DNA of 64,000 nt from Acanthaster planci (lineage: Eukaryota; Echinodermata; Asteroidea; Valvatida; Acanthasteridae). Location of the stretch: contig NW_019091429.1 of the NCBI RefSeq assembly GCF_001949145.1, positions 115,212-179,211 of the forward strand, given 5' to 3'. Below the pieces are notes generated by a model. That model did not search any database. It was not told the origin of the DNA and saw only the letters and a program-made list of their open reading frames with translations. Positions 13,001-28,000 of the stretch are shown piece by piece (positions within the stretch are counted from its first letter, which is position 1; each line of letters opens with the position of its first letter). Made by a program: the position numbers and the translations under genes.

Positions 13001-16000
13001 TACCACTTGAAGCAGTCAATATGTGTAAGGCATTGTACCCATGGTTCAACGATTCAAATTGATTTTAAACACAGATGCTTAAAACTAGACGGTAATGTCT
13101 GTGACTGTGTAGTCGCCAGGTCCCTAATTTCGCCACCTATCGTCAAGTCTGATTGGTTTGCACAGTAAGTGAAGTAAGGGAGCTGGAGACAATACTGTCA
13201 TTGACATCAGAGGTTGAATGTGTGTGGAACTCTCGTACAGCTGTGAGCTACGGCCTAGCATAGCTAATACTGCTCTGTAACTTTATCTCACAATATAACA
13301 AGGTGACGATGTGGAAAGAAATGTTATGACTTGTAAGCGTCAACATTTACAAAGCCCAATTTCGTAACAGGCTCTGACTGCAGTGTGTCATTTAATCTTT
13401 TGGTCAAAAACAATCACAACATTGAGACAAGTTTTTCATGGAATATTGCCTTTCGACAGGTTAAAAGAGAAATTTGTGAAACAAATCACTGAGGAACAGG
13501 TTTATTTTGGTTATCAAACTGGTGTAAAAGATTCAAACCTTTCCCCTCTGAAATACTGTGCCATGCTGGGAATCATTTGATTTTGACTTTGAAAATGGAC
13601 TTCTATTGGCCTACCTCGGCTAACGCTTCTTGAGTCTGTCTGTCTGCTTCTCTTCTCTGATGCTCCATCTGCATCTTGGCTTGTCTCTCCCTCTCTCGTG
13701 CTCGCATCATCTCCTGATGCAAGTCATCCTTCAGATGTCTCATTTCAGCTTCTGCTCTAGCAAGCTGATGGAGGAAAGACGTACACCTCAACTTAGAGTC
13801 ACAGCAATTCTAGGTTTGATGCATTACTAAAAACCATGGCAACATTCATCCGCATATGTGCATGTGTTTGAGTTGCTCACATAGAATAAAACAACAATTC
13901 ACCGATTAAGTGGTTTTTTTGCATATCGGCTACAAAGACGCACCAGGATGGAATAAAAATACAGATATGAAACTCAGTAATTAATTCTGAAGATTACTTT
14001 GACAACACACTTCCACAAAACAGGCTACGTTACACTAAATATAAGAGAAATGCAGGAGACAGGATGCAACAACTATGGAAACTCATATCTCAAAATATGT
14101 TGCCAATGAGCTTTCAATGCACTTTGTTTTTCAATAATTAATGTTGGAAAAAGTCTTCAATAGACCAACTATACCTGAATAAAGACAATTCAGAATGATC
14201 TTTTATTCTAAAAAAGTCAATCCAAGTCAAACCAGCTTGGGTTTAAATCGTTTGTTTCAAATGTTTCAAAACTGACTGCTCGGTGAAAATCTTGTTCAAA
14301 TCCAATCACAGTCTAGTTTCCTGACCTCGTCTGCAGCCAGCTGGTCATTTTCTCTCATCTGACGTTGAGTCTCTGCCAGGGCTACTTCCAGCTGCTGCAG
14401 CTCAGCCAGCGTGTGAGGGTCCTGTCTAGCTCTCAATGCATCCTGTGCCTAACAAAACAATATTAAACATATGTTTAATAATGTTCTCAACTAACCTCTG
14501 ATGCACTTCATTCTGGGCATATCCTGTCTGAATACATAAATGCTCATTAGACCAATGCAATCCAGATCATGGCTCCCTACTGCATTACAGCTTTTGTGCT
14601 TTACTGTACTGTGAGGCATCCATTCATACCTGCTCTCGATGAGGAGGTCGCTGTCTGAGCTTCTCTCCTAGTCTCCTGACCTCCTCTCTCATGGCTTCTA
14701 CCATGGCCGCTTCCTCCTGGCTGGCTCTAGCCTCTCGGGCATCCTGTCGCTGTCTTCTGCCTCTCAGATCCTGCCAGGAAATGAAAATCAGGGATGTAGC
14801 ACCGCAGAGTCATTCACTGAATCCCCACGTGTCCCACATATGATGGCCGTGTTTTACTTCTCCACACCAAGGGCTGAGCTATTTAGAGACACTGCTTTCT
14901 ATACCATTAGAATTCTCAAATTTAGAGTACATTTCCTTCAGGTTAATTTCAAATTATGTAGAAAACCGCTGTAAACTGCTTGCTAAGGTGACTTAAGGTA
15001 TACTTACCAAAAAGGTTACAAGGGCCTGATGTTTCAATTGACACAGTGTCTTTCTCAAGGGCAAAGTGACAAAATGTATCATTATGTATTTTCCTATAAT
15101 CAATTGTGAATTATACTTCAATTCTGCCAGCTGGGTCATATGAGTTTAATTACATAAACTACTAAACATATTTCATTGTTACATTTCTATCCATGTATTG
15201 ATCAGTTTGCCAAGTAGCTATCGCTGCTTGATCGTATCTATCTTGTATGTCAAAATCTTAGCTAAAATTGAGTTGAGTATCGCTGATAATCATTTCCAAT
15301 TGTCAGGTGCTTTATCGGAAGTCAACCAAGAAAAAAAACCAACACACCAGTCTTGTCTTACAAAGTTTAGCAGGACCCAACAGAATGTGCTAGTCTAAAC
15401 TGGACTGCAACCTGTATACTTTCATCAATATAGTCTCAGGGTTTTTAATTGAATGATTATTACCCCTGATCGTCAGGCATGAAAAAAATAATTTCTTTGA
15501 GCAGGTAACCCACCTAGTTGTTAATGCCCAGAACACAATGCCCTCACAAGCATCCATGGCAAGCTTGCTAACTATGCCATGACCTTATTTTTTTTCTTGG
15601 ATATCCACCTGTCCAGGAACCCAGACAACACCCTCAACCACCATATCCACCCCAAGCCCACCCATACCTGCACCAGAGATCAATCCTTCCACCAACCAGC
15701 CATCATGACCTCAGTCAACCACACCCTCATCTGCAGAGCCTACAAAATTTGCGACCAGAGCAGCCAACGCCAAGAACTCAAGCACATCAAGTTTGCGCTC
15801 CAGATGAACGGCTAACACCACAAGTGTATGAACCTTTCCAAGCCCCCTCCCAGAATGCTTGGGTCTCCTATACCCGAAGCCCCCCCACCGCCACAGTATG
15901 TCTACCATACTTGGGCCCCACTTTCCACCAACTCCAGAGTTTCCTACAGTAGGCCAACATCAGAGTCTATCACTCAGCACCCAACAAGCTTCAGGCTGTG

Positions 16001-19000
16001 CTTCACACCCACAAAGAAAAGCACCCACCCAGCAGTCGCCCTGGTGTATATCGCATTCCATGTGAATGTGGCCAAGCATACATCGGGGGAACTAGCAGGA
16101 ACCTCCCTACCAGAATCTAAGAACATCGCTCGCACGGGCGATAAGGAGAATACGACAAGTCGGCCATCACACTCCTCGGACATCACATCAAACAGGACAA
16201 TGCAGAACTCATCATCCACATGCAGAACTGGCTCCCAAGAAGAATTTGAAAAGCCATCGAGATTTTCTGGCACAACACTGTCCCGTAAGACATCGGTTTC
16301 AAGCTCAGTGACATCTGACACCCACTACTAGCACCCAAGCCAACCCCCATCCCCGGGCAGTAGGCTCCTCTATACCCCAAACCCACGCCACTCACCCCAG
16401 GTGTTATGGTCTTCTCTACCCGAAGCCACAATCCCCCTCCCCCTAGGCTTAAGGGTCCCCTTCACCCCAACCCGAGGTTTCTTGCCAATTCCGCATCCCC
16501 CCACCACCACAGGATCCAACACCTTCATGCCATCACTGGTTCTTCTAAGAACCACACCTCTCCAAAAGAGATTGATTCCATGGTGTACCTGCAAGCCTAT
16601 ATCTCATTAAATTCCATCATGCAAAGCTTCAAATCTTACTCATTTTTTCTGAGGACTTACTTCCACAGCCAACTCGGGTGAATCCTTCCCCCGTCTTCGG
16701 TGTTCATTCTCAACATCTTCCAGCTGCTCCTCCAAGGCAGCCACTTGCCTCCTCAAGGCTTCTGCCTCTTGCTCTGCCTACATGTAAATGTGGTCAGGAA
16801 AACAGAAACAATAAGTGTTGGCTCCGCTAACATGAAGATTGGCACCAGATGTCTAAATCAGGCACGAGAATGCCAAACTAATGGGGACCTATAAAGCACT
16901 GTTGCATAGCATGTGAGTCTGTCCATATGTGCAAGAACAAAACAAGAGGACCGCAATACACCCACACTGGCGATCTGCTGATCATACTCTGCATGATATT
17001 ACGAGTTAGTATCTGCAATACTCTGAGTAACGTAAAGCAAAATGTTGATCGTTCACCTAGGGAGGACGCTATAATATATCTCCAAAATTTTACATTAATT
17101 TCCCATTGCTCTTGAAAACACAAATTTTCTTCCCCAAAGTTTGAAATCTGCCAATCGGCAGTGACTTCTCATGCCTGCCAAGTCTAGGAAATGAACAATT
17201 CAGTGGAATGCTATAGAATGAAAACTGCCAATCAGAATGAAATGAGACACAGAAATGCTTGAAGTAAGGACAACCAGACACTGCTATGCAAACAACAGAA
17301 ATGTAATTGAACCTACACTAAGCAGTGAATTTTAAAGCAAGGCTTACAGCAGGAAAGACGATACAATGAAACTCTCTCCACAACTGCACTGTTAAGGTTA
17401 CCATCTGTCATGGAGCAGCTTAATAATCCAAACAGATCACAAGTATTAAAATGAGAACCAGCAAAATTAATGAAGCAGGAATTGGAGGTTCCCCTTAAGG
17501 TTTTCATAAGGCTTTGTTGGGTACATAAGGGTTAAACCTCAAGCTTTTCCCCTGCGGAATTTTGCAGTTTTTTCCCCCTTGCAAATGTCTTACCTTTTTC
17601 TGTCTTCTGCGCGCCTCCTCCCTCTCCCCCACCGTGTCTGTCAGCCTGTCTCTCACCGTGTCTTCCACCTCAGCCAGCGACCTCCCCAGGGTATCTTCCT
17701 CATCCAGGGGCTTCATCTTGCCCCGCCCATGCTCCAGGTGTCTCTTCAGCTGGTTGATGCGGGCAACCACGTCATCTGGATGGAGGGAGGCATCCAAGGC
17801 ATCTTGCATCTGTGCTTGCTGGTCATGCAGCCGGTCTTCCAAATCATCTCTCTCAGCCTGTGATAACAGCAAACACTTCAGTGACATCCTCACTCAAGTC
17901 GGCACTTGTCAATTTATACTTCCAATAATAAAGAAATTTTGTGTGACCAATTTTATTTTTATTCAGAAATTCATTTTGTCTTGTTTAACCAGGCTAGTCC
18001 CATCATTCAATAAGGACCTATTCTCCCTGAGAGCCCTGAAAAAGGTTTCTTCTTTGACCCAAACTTAACAAAGCAATCGGAAGTTGCAAGAACCACTACT
18101 GAGTTAAAGAACTTTGTAAGAACCCAGCACACTCATAGAAACCCTCAAAATTGTTCACCCAAAAGGGAAGACCTCATTCCATCTTTCATTCCCCAAGACA
18201 GTAAGTAGCATTGTGTTACCTGAAGTGCTTGAAGCTGATTGGCCAAAACCTCAATCTCTTTGGGATCATGTGACTGATCAGCTGAGCGCCTGATTGCTTC
18301 AGCCTGTCTCTGCTGTGCATGAAGCTGTTGCTTCAATGCATCCTTTTCTGCCTGAATTCAAGAAAACACACACAAATGAAATTCAATTTTAGTTTAATCA
18401 ATTCTGTAATGAGTTCAGTTCTATTTTTCACATTTAAGCAAACTAAACTTGTGTTTATGATGGCTCATTTACATATCATCAGCTACACCACTTTTACATT
18501 ACGCCCAAATTTGCCCCTAGTTTGAAACTTAAAAACAACTGTGCAAATACTTTTTAATTCCAACAATTCTGAATCCTCTAATTTCAATATGATTTTTCCC
18601 ACAACCTGAATGGTCACTGTTAATATCATGCCAGTACTACCAATATAAGGTCCTCACTAAAATGTTGCACTTAAAACTCCTGAAAAATTGCTGTAAGTAC
18701 AATACTGAGCAAAGGTGGGTGAAATCTAAGAATACTGATGCCCAAATTAGTTGTACAGTCTGGAAAATATTCTGTTTCAGTTTTGGTTTTCAAGCCCTGA
18801 ATATGGCCTTTGAATATTGGCCAAAACTCATGTGACTGCCATACAGATCTTGTGGTACTGACCCAATGACATGATGTCCAAAAACGTTGACATACTGAGC
18901 AACTGGTAGCAATATATGTGCAATATCATCATCTCACCTGTGCTTGTTGTTTCTGTCTATTCAGGGCACTCTTCAACCTCGTAGCCTCCTCTTCAGCCGC

Positions 19001-22000
19001 TTTTAGCCTCTCCTCCTCCTGGTCCATTTTATTGTCATGTTCAGCTTGCAGTGAAGCTTTCAGCTCTTCCTTTTCTGCCTCAGCTGCGGCTAGAGCTGCC
19101 TCTAATCCATCCAACCTCTTCGAGAAGAAAACAGGTTTACGTACGATGAACCACTGACCACTGAGCACAATGGATGAGGTACAGACACACAGGGCTTTTC
19201 TGAGCCAATTACCAGGGCAGATGTGTAAACACATCATAGCATTGCTGTATGCAAAAGTGGATAATGTCTTTAATTGTCCTGATGCTTGAGTGATTCCCAC
19301 TGAGAGACTCAAACTATTCCGTGAAAATTGAGTGTGTACCGAACCTGCAAGTGGCCGCTGAAAACGTTACATCAATTGTTGTTGCAAACGTTAACTCTGC
19401 AACATGATCTCAAAGTGAATAACGGCCTGGGCATGGTGAGCAGATGAATACTGCGGGTCAGTATTTGTGAAGTCCGACTGTGTACCATAAAGATGTATCC
19501 TGTCCTTTCAACAAGAACTCTGTGTGCAAGACTTCCATGCATGTTACCATGATGTGGCATGAATGTGTTACAATAATCCTTCCTGTGGCTTGATGACTTG
19601 TTCAATGAATTCTTGAATAATTGATCCTGACTTACTCTCTGCATGTCTTCCCAATCATCAGGCATGAAATCGCCCCCACCATGCGCTCTTTTGCTTCTCT
19701 CTGCTTGGCGTAGCTGTTCCAGTAGTTGGTCTCTCTCCCTCTGTAGAGCTTGGTTCTTCCGGTCTTGCTCTGCTGCCTTGCGTTGTGCCTCCTGCATGAA
19801 GTCAGTCAGCCCGGCAATGGTGTCTTCAAGTTCATCTTTCAGATTGTCATTAAGGTCCACTTTTTCTATCAGAGGAAAACCAAGAAAACAAACCGGTGTT
19901 CTCCGACTTCTCACTGTAAAATGGTGGGGACTGACAAAAAAATTGAACTGGAGGGGAGGGGGTGTCAAAGCTCTTTGAGAACCTTGCCGAATATCTCATA
20001 GATTTCTTGGCATCTTTGCCATCTTTGGAATTGCAAGCAATTGAATATTTAGGGAAGTCAAAGATTTTTTGGTCAGGCATTTTACAAATCTATGAATTCC
20101 TTTTTCCCAAGATATGAGTCAACATGTATGTACATAAAGCATTGGGCATGTATGTATCAAGCCCACTGACATCTACTGGTCTGTATTTCAATAACTCAAA
20201 CCTCAATTAGACTTTCATTCTTAGATGATTGAATAAATGACTGAACTTTCCCCAATTCAAATATCTAAACTGCAGCCATCTTGGTCATGTCCCCAACTCT
20301 TCACATGCTTTCACAACAGCGGGAATTGAGTATCGCGGAGGTACCAGACTATTTTAAACATTCCCCTCACTATACATGCAATCCTTCTTCTCCTACCTTT
20401 GGCCATTTGCTGCTTGACCTGGTTAACTTTCTCCAACTCTTGAGCTAGCAGTGCCACAACTTCTTCAAGTTCCTGCTGAAGATCTCGGTATTTCTCCCCA
20501 GCATCACTCACCTCCTGCTCTTTATTTGCCATCTCTGTTGCAGCCTCAGCCTGATACATTACAAAGAGTCCATGCTGTAAATTGGCTGTTGTAGCCACAC
20601 GTTTGGGGGCAGCGTTAGACTCCACTTCAATGTATAAAATCTATTTGGCATCTTTGGGGGTTCAGTGTATTGAAAAGTGCACTTTTTGAACATTTAAAAT
20701 TGGCCGCAGATGCATTTTTGGACAACTTAGGGCTCTGTTGCTGTGATTTCATTCAGGAAAGAAAATATTCAGCTTACATATTCTTCTGTTGTAAATTGTA
20801 AACCCAAACTTTGGTCATTGAAACCATTTTTTTGAGAAAGGGTCTCTTTCATTGGCTTATTGCCAGGTACTAAATACATTGCACAAAATCATGAAAGAAA
20901 AGGCCAGCAGTGTTTTGTGCACAAAACAGGTTTTCCCTGGAATGATGTCAAAAATTTGCTCATGAATAAGGAGAAAAGAATTCATATAACAGGCTCCAAA
21001 AATTAATTCTAAAATAGCAAACAGATATTGACAACAAGGTTGACGGTGCTTCTTCAAGGGCTGCAGTGAACAAATTTCACTGCATAGAATCTTTAAAAAG
21101 TTGATCTTACTATTTTTTCTTTGGCACAATCAAACATTTCTGATGATGAACTACAAAATTTGAGTATTGTAACTTCAGTGCTATCCCTGGTCATATATTT
21201 TTCATTTTCTTAACCTCCAGTGACACAAAGTCCTCACCAGAACACGAATGACAAAAGTGCTGAGATTTAGCCTGGTTTTGTTCCCATAATAGTGCGTAAT
21301 GAGCAAGATGAGAAGGCGGAAAACAAAACATATAATTGGACTTGCAGGGGAAAACGGTCCATAAGATAGGCCGATATAGCAAAAGAGTTCAAGAACGGTG
21401 CCAGAAGGTTTTAAACATTGTGACAGTTTTTTAATATTGATAAAACAGTATTTACAAAAAGAGATAAAATTGAACAAGGAATTTTAACTAGTATTATAAC
21501 TAAATAGAAGCCCGGTACCATCTTTTATTTAATGTCCTGACTTAAAGCTGCTATATTGCGATTTTGTTGCCTTAACCACTTCGGGCCGGGGGCATGTATG
21601 AATGTTGATTCTACTGAGCCGGAGTATTTTTCATTTTTTTATGTTTTCAAAATTCTTTAAAATTCATCTCTTCATTTACTGGATACCTACACCCACACGA
21701 AGGACTGTCTGGTTTCTACTCTAATCTGACAGACATCATCTACTGACGCCTGAGTATTTCAGCCAGGCCTGCAGCCTTGTAAAAAGAGCCCAGATTTGGC
21801 AGTGTTACCGGTATGTAACTTTCTTTTGTTCAAGAACTGGCGCAGTGAGCTGCTGACCTCTTTTCAATAGGGGCCAGATTAACAGTGCTGTGTGGCTCAT
21901 TGCTGCGGTGGTGGTGCGCTTTTGTCCTTGGTGGTAATCTGCTCTCAGTGAATGCCACAGTGGTATACTGTTTCAAAAAAAACGCTGGATTATCTCCGCT

Positions 22001-25000
22001 ATTGACAGTGAAATAATGTTGGTAATTCCCAGCAGCCTGGTCTTTTCTTACGAGTGCAGTCTTTTGTTACAAGGCCCAGTTCCCTTTGTCCGATTTTGGA
22101 CACCCCGGCTATGCATATAAAAAACATTTGTCCGAAACCGGGCTCCCCAGCAGCATGTGGTTAATCAGCAAAGAAGTCCATGTAGGCCAGTATTTCTGCT
22201 GTCAGGTATTGTACATCTGCCTTCAGACAAGTGACTCATGACTGAAACCAACTCATTCAAGTTTCATACTTGAACTCCATTTGAGTAACTTAACTACAAT
22301 TCTGCCCTTAGCAGGTTACATAATGGATTGCATATGACAAGAAACACTGTAAATTTGGCCATTAAAGTTTACAGCAATGTTTGCACAATGATTTAAAATG
22401 ACCTGCAAGTGTTTGAACACCCAAAAGCATTTAACACATGTTAATAGTGCAGGCAGTAGTTTCGGTGCAACAGTATTTGTGACTCACGTATTGTGGATGT
22501 CTCTGGCCAGGAAGCTGTCGTCTCAGTCTCTCCATTTCTCTCTCCTTGCTCTGGATGATGTCCAGTGTCTCCCCCATGGCTTCTTCCAGCTTGGCTACCT
22601 GCTGCTGGAGATCCTTGACGGCCTGGAGACGTTGCCCCAGACGACGTGTCAACTCCTGCCGTTCAGCTGCAGAAAGCTGGAAAAGAAAGATGGATACTTG
22701 TGTACTCAGGGTCAAGGTCATTATAATATTTACTATCAATGTTTTTAGTGGGAAATGAAGTTTTTTAACTTTTGGGATTAGAACTCGTAAATTTGACATC
22801 CAAAAGGACATTACTGGAGAAAGAGAAGAATGGATTTTGATGACAAATGAATTTACATTAGTTTCTAGGTTAGGTAGGGGCATTTGTCAGTCTCTTATTC
22901 ATGTTGTGGTGGGGAGTTTGTGATGAGTTTGGTCTGATCGGGCCATCTGGCAGCCTGGGAATCGCAAACGCCCACTGTGCGTGGTGTTCGTTTCAATCAG
23001 GTGGCATTAAAGCACCCATAAAGAAAACACTTTGATCACTGGGAATCTAAAATGCCCTGTGGATTAGCAAGCATTATCACTGCGTGTAGTACATCAGCAC
23101 CTGCATTAAATTGGTCTGCTGACTGACGAGTTGTTTTCAAAATACTCATGCCAGATAGAAAGAGAACAATACATCTGCACTAGACCGGACTGGACAAAGC
23201 ACTCGTTTTAACCGAAATCTGCTGTTACCCAAGCTTATATTAAAGATATTTGTCTTCATAGGAATGTACACACTTTGGTCGGGACTGGCGAAATATGCTC
23301 GTCTTAACCGGAATCTCATCTTATCTGAGCCTGTATTACAGGGAGTCGACTGTACAAGTATACCAAGTTTAAAGTTGATTTGTCAAGTCCTTATCAAGTT
23401 ACAGTGGGAAACCTGAGGGATGGATGCACTGACAGGCGGACAAATACACAAAAAGGACAAGACAAATGCAATATGCCAATCTGAATACACCGGTGGGACA
23501 TGAAAGATAATCTGGTGTATATACAACTTTACATTCTGTTTGACTGGCAGGAAGCAGGCTTGTTCAAAAATATGTTCAAATATTCCTTTTCTCAATTTCT
23601 TCTTACCAGAGGTGGACAGGTGTTCTTTTCACTATTTTTGTTGTACTGAGTATGTGCTTGTAAATTTCATCAGGCCAACAAATGTCATTAAGTTCTTCAT
23701 TCATAGCTTTTCTACTTTCTTTTCACTGCGATATAAGTCAGAGCATCCAACCTTCACATCTGTTCTCCACAGGCTACTTCAGGCAATTTCATAAAATCCC
23801 TGGTAAGTGGCGCATTTGGTGAAATTCTTGATTTCATTACCTCAAAGGTACAACAATCCCTTGGTAACATACATGTACGTGTGTAACACAGATTAACACA
23901 GGAAAACATTAAATACCCCACCACTTCTCACCGGTCTCTGCGTTGGTTCAATTGACAGTCTTTCCATTTCCCTGTTTTTGTCCTGCAATGTCATTTCAGC
24001 ATCATCGATCTTGTCTTGAAGTTTACTCAACCGTTCTTCAGCTGTTTACAATAAGAGAGAAATTTACAGAAACATTGAGAAAATTCTCTGGCTGGGAAAT
24101 CTAGATTGAAGTTTCTACCTATGTAATTAGCAGCAATATAGAAAGAATTTCTAATTTGGAACAAGCATATTGAATTTGTCGACTCGCATTGTAACAAAGT
24201 TGCAGAGACTGGATAAATTACTTTGGTCTAACCACGGCTTTGGTCTAAACACAAAGAAAACACAAGAATGCAAGAAATTAAAATATTCGAAATTTGCTCT
24301 TTATCGTAATACTTTGAAATGACAGTATTCCTTATAATTAGAATTGACTATAAATGGGTATCTGTCAGTTGAGATACACGTAAAACACTGCCACTTAGAA
24401 CACTATAAATAACTTTATTTCCTTTTTCGTATTTGGGTCCTGAAGAAGTATGACAGATTTTGAAAAGCGTATTTAAAAAGCTCTTTTCAAAGTTAAGTAA
24501 TTATTTACATATTACTTTCACCAATCAAACATTTCTTTTGCATCAACATACAAATATATTTTGTTTTGAATAGAAACAACCATGTGAAGGGCTACATCAA
24601 ACACCGTGGTCAAATGCTTTCCGAAAACTTGACTTTTTACCAGACATTGATTAATTCAATAGGTTCTTCTGATTTATTTTTCTTATACAAAATCTGTACA
24701 TCTTTATATTCTTCTTTTATGTAGGAAAACTATTTCACATCCTTTTGGAGTTACATATTGAAAAGTACACTTTTACAAACATTTAACACAGTCCCAGCTT
24801 CCTTCGACAACTAAGAGAACTGTTGCAGAGATGCCAATCTGGAAAGACACCGCTCAGTTTGCAATTTTTTGTATTTAAATTGGCAACCAAAAATAAGCTC
24901 ACTGAAAAAAATTTCTAAGAAAGCATGAATGTTGTGTACGTAAACAGTTTTGTGCACAAATCAAGGCAACATTAAGATTTCTTTTCATGATGACATCATA

Positions 25001-28000
25001 GTTTTGCTCATAAATATGGAAATATTTTTACCTGCACAAAAATTAACACAGTGCCAAATTACCTTTCAGTGTAGCAAACCTAATCCCTAAAGTACATATT
25101 TGTGGCTGAAATATTAATTAAAGAAAATTTTATGTGAAAGTAACATGACAACACATTACCTAAAATTTTTTAAAAGGCAAAAAAAGTGGAATCATGCTAT
25201 GGATGGACTTACCTCTCTTTTAAAGAATGCTCCAAGAGTTCCTGGACAAAGGAGGATTTTTGAAAGAAAGTTCCCTACAAAACTGCTGAAGAGTGAGGAT
25301 TATAAATAGTTACCTGAAGCAATTTGGCGTTGCTTGTCCGTCAGTCTGTCTTGCAGTATAGCATGGAGCTGTCCCTGTGTTTCTGGGCTCAGTGTGCTGT
25401 CCACAGCATCCCCACTCTGCTGGCGAGACTCTCGGATACTCTGACCCTTAGGAGTCAGGAATTGTTGGCGCGCTAGCTCGTTGCGTTTATACCCAGCCTT
25501 ACCAATGTAAGGACTCTCTTCTGTGCCGCCATCAGCCTGAAAAGAAAAAAAAGCAGAAAGTTAAAGCCTCACTAAAGGAACTTAATAAGGGCCTTGAACA
25601 CAACCACCCGTTAACATCAAACATGCAATGTTAAGCACTCATGCATACTCACTAAACAACTGCAGAAGACTCATGGAAATAAAGCATTAACGTAATAAAA
25701 CCTCCACTTTATTTATGGGTACTTCTGTTTCAAGCATGACTTTCATAACAGAAAAACACAGCAACACGGGGAAAACTGGGGCAATACATACACAAATAGT
25801 TACTCTGAAATAAACTCACATCTAACGAGTGCCATCTTTTCTAAAATGGCTTCCAGTCCTACCCATCTCAGCAGCACACTGTATCACACGAGGTCCCCAA
25901 TTTTTAAATCTCCAACAGTGCCAGAAAAAAACCTCTCTATCCGCCAACATAACTGCTTGTCATTGATTCATATCTGGGGCCACACCCCTATAATTCATGG
26001 CCTAGAGATGGCCTAGCTAAGAGCTCTCCTGTACTACAGTCAAAACAACAAATGTACCATAGCATATCGAGGCCTCAACTTTCTTTAACAAAGATTTCAA
26101 GTTTACATAGTCAACCAAAACAATCACCTCCTCGATATCATGGCGGAATGCCAGTGGCTCAAACTTAGCATCAATCTTGTGGAAGGCAAGTTCCTGCTCC
26201 AGTCTGTACTGCTTCTCACAGGCCTTGTTCAGCTCGGCGGTCTTGCGTTTCAACTGTGAATAAACCACATTCATACTTCGGCAAGTATGTACATGTACTA
26301 TCAGACTATCAACTGGACTGTTCTCTTGGTCCCCTCAAGTGGAAAAGTTCAAACTCCCTCACATTCTGAAACGAGGGATGTACCTACCAATGTGCTCTAA
26401 AAGAATGATAAAAGGACAGCTCCCACACCGGTTATGGCAGGTTTCATTACTAATCCCACCAAAAAGCAATCAAGCATGTTTTCTAGGACTTTGAATGCAG
26501 AAAGAAAATCTACCGTACACACTGTGCCACTCTTTTGAAGGCCTAAGAATAGAAATCCTGAACATTTTCTCTGTTTTTTCAGTCCCCATACAAATAGTAA
26601 ATTACAATTCCATCATGTCAGTGCCAAATGCCTTAACCACTTCCTGCCGGGGACTCCGGGATCGGAGCCGTATGGTTTATATACATGGCCGGGGTCTCCG
26701 AACTCAGACAAAGGAAACAGGGCCCTGTAACAAAAGACCGTACTCCGAACAAAAGACAGGCTGCTGGGCATTACCGGCATTTTTCCCCTCTAAAAAATCT
26801 AAAAAATAATCCAGCCTTGTTTTGAAACCCTATACCAGGCTTTGGGGCATTGAGAGCGAGCNNNNNNNNNNNNNNNNNNNNNNNNNNNNNNNNNNNNNNN
26901 NNNNNNNNNNNNNNNNNNNNNNNNNNNNNNNNNNNNNNNNNNNNNNNNNNNNNNNNNNNNNNNNNNNNNNNNNNNNNNNNNNNNNNNNNNNNNNNNNNNN
27001 NNNNNNNNNNNNNNNNNNNNNNNNNNNNNNNNNNNNNNNNNNNNNNNNNNNNNNNNNNNNNNNNNNNNNNNNNNNNNNNNNNNNNNNNNNNNNNNNNNNN
27101 NNNNNNNNNNNNNNNNNNNNNNNNNNNNNNNNNNNNNNNNNNNNNNNNNNNNNNNNNNNNNNNNNNNNNNNNNNNNNNNNNNNNNNNNNNNNNNNNNNNN
27201 NNNNNNNNNNNNNNNNNNNNNNNNNNNNNNNNNNNNNNNNNNNNNNNNNNNNNNNNNNNNNNNNNNNNNNNNNNNNNNNNNNNNNNNNNNNNNNNNNNNN
27301 NNNNNNNNNNNNNNNNNNNNNNNNNNNNNNNNNNNNNNNNNNNNNNNNNNNNNNNNNNNNNNNNNNNNNNNNNNNNNNNNNNNNNNNNNNNNNNNNNNNN
27401 NNNNNNNNNNNNNNNNNNNNNNNNNNNNNNNNNNNNNNNNNNNNNNNNNNNNNNNNNNNNNNNNNNNNNNNNNNNNNNNNNNNNNNNNNNNNNAAAACTA
27501 GTAACTAAAAAAACTAGATCTAAAACTAGTTATACAAATGGAATAGTCTGGAGCAAATTCTTTTTCAATTACACCTATTAAGAGATTAGAATAAGGGTGT
27601 GAGGTAATATGTCATGTGACTCATGTGACGTGTCATAGGGACCTTGGGGTTACAGTATGTTAGACTGGATTCCAGCAGCACGAGACATAACACAGTCAAA
27701 AATAGCTGTAAAGAAAAACAAAGAGTCTGTAATATACATGTACTGTATGCACACAACATGACCAAACAAGTTATCCAAATTAAAACACTTAAAATAAAGG
27801 ATCCAACTGAAGGTGCTGTGGGTCCTGAATGCTAGGGGCTAGACAGTCTTGAGAGCCTTACCAAGTCATCCTTGGCATGCAGTTCTTCTTGTAGCTGATG
27901 GATACTGCGTTGATGTTCAACGTTCCTGGTCTTCAATGATGCAATAAGGCTCTTGGATTGTTCCTGCTCAGTCACGGTCTGGCTGTGGTCTTTTTGGAGG

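Noticed and set aside
15828-16331. 167-codon frame as a host gene
   Set aside because: It is a frame of the Penelope-like remnant, shifted relative to the GIY-YIG frame.
26822-27581. Reading frames spanning the N run
   Set aside because: They are open only because undetermined bases contain no stops.
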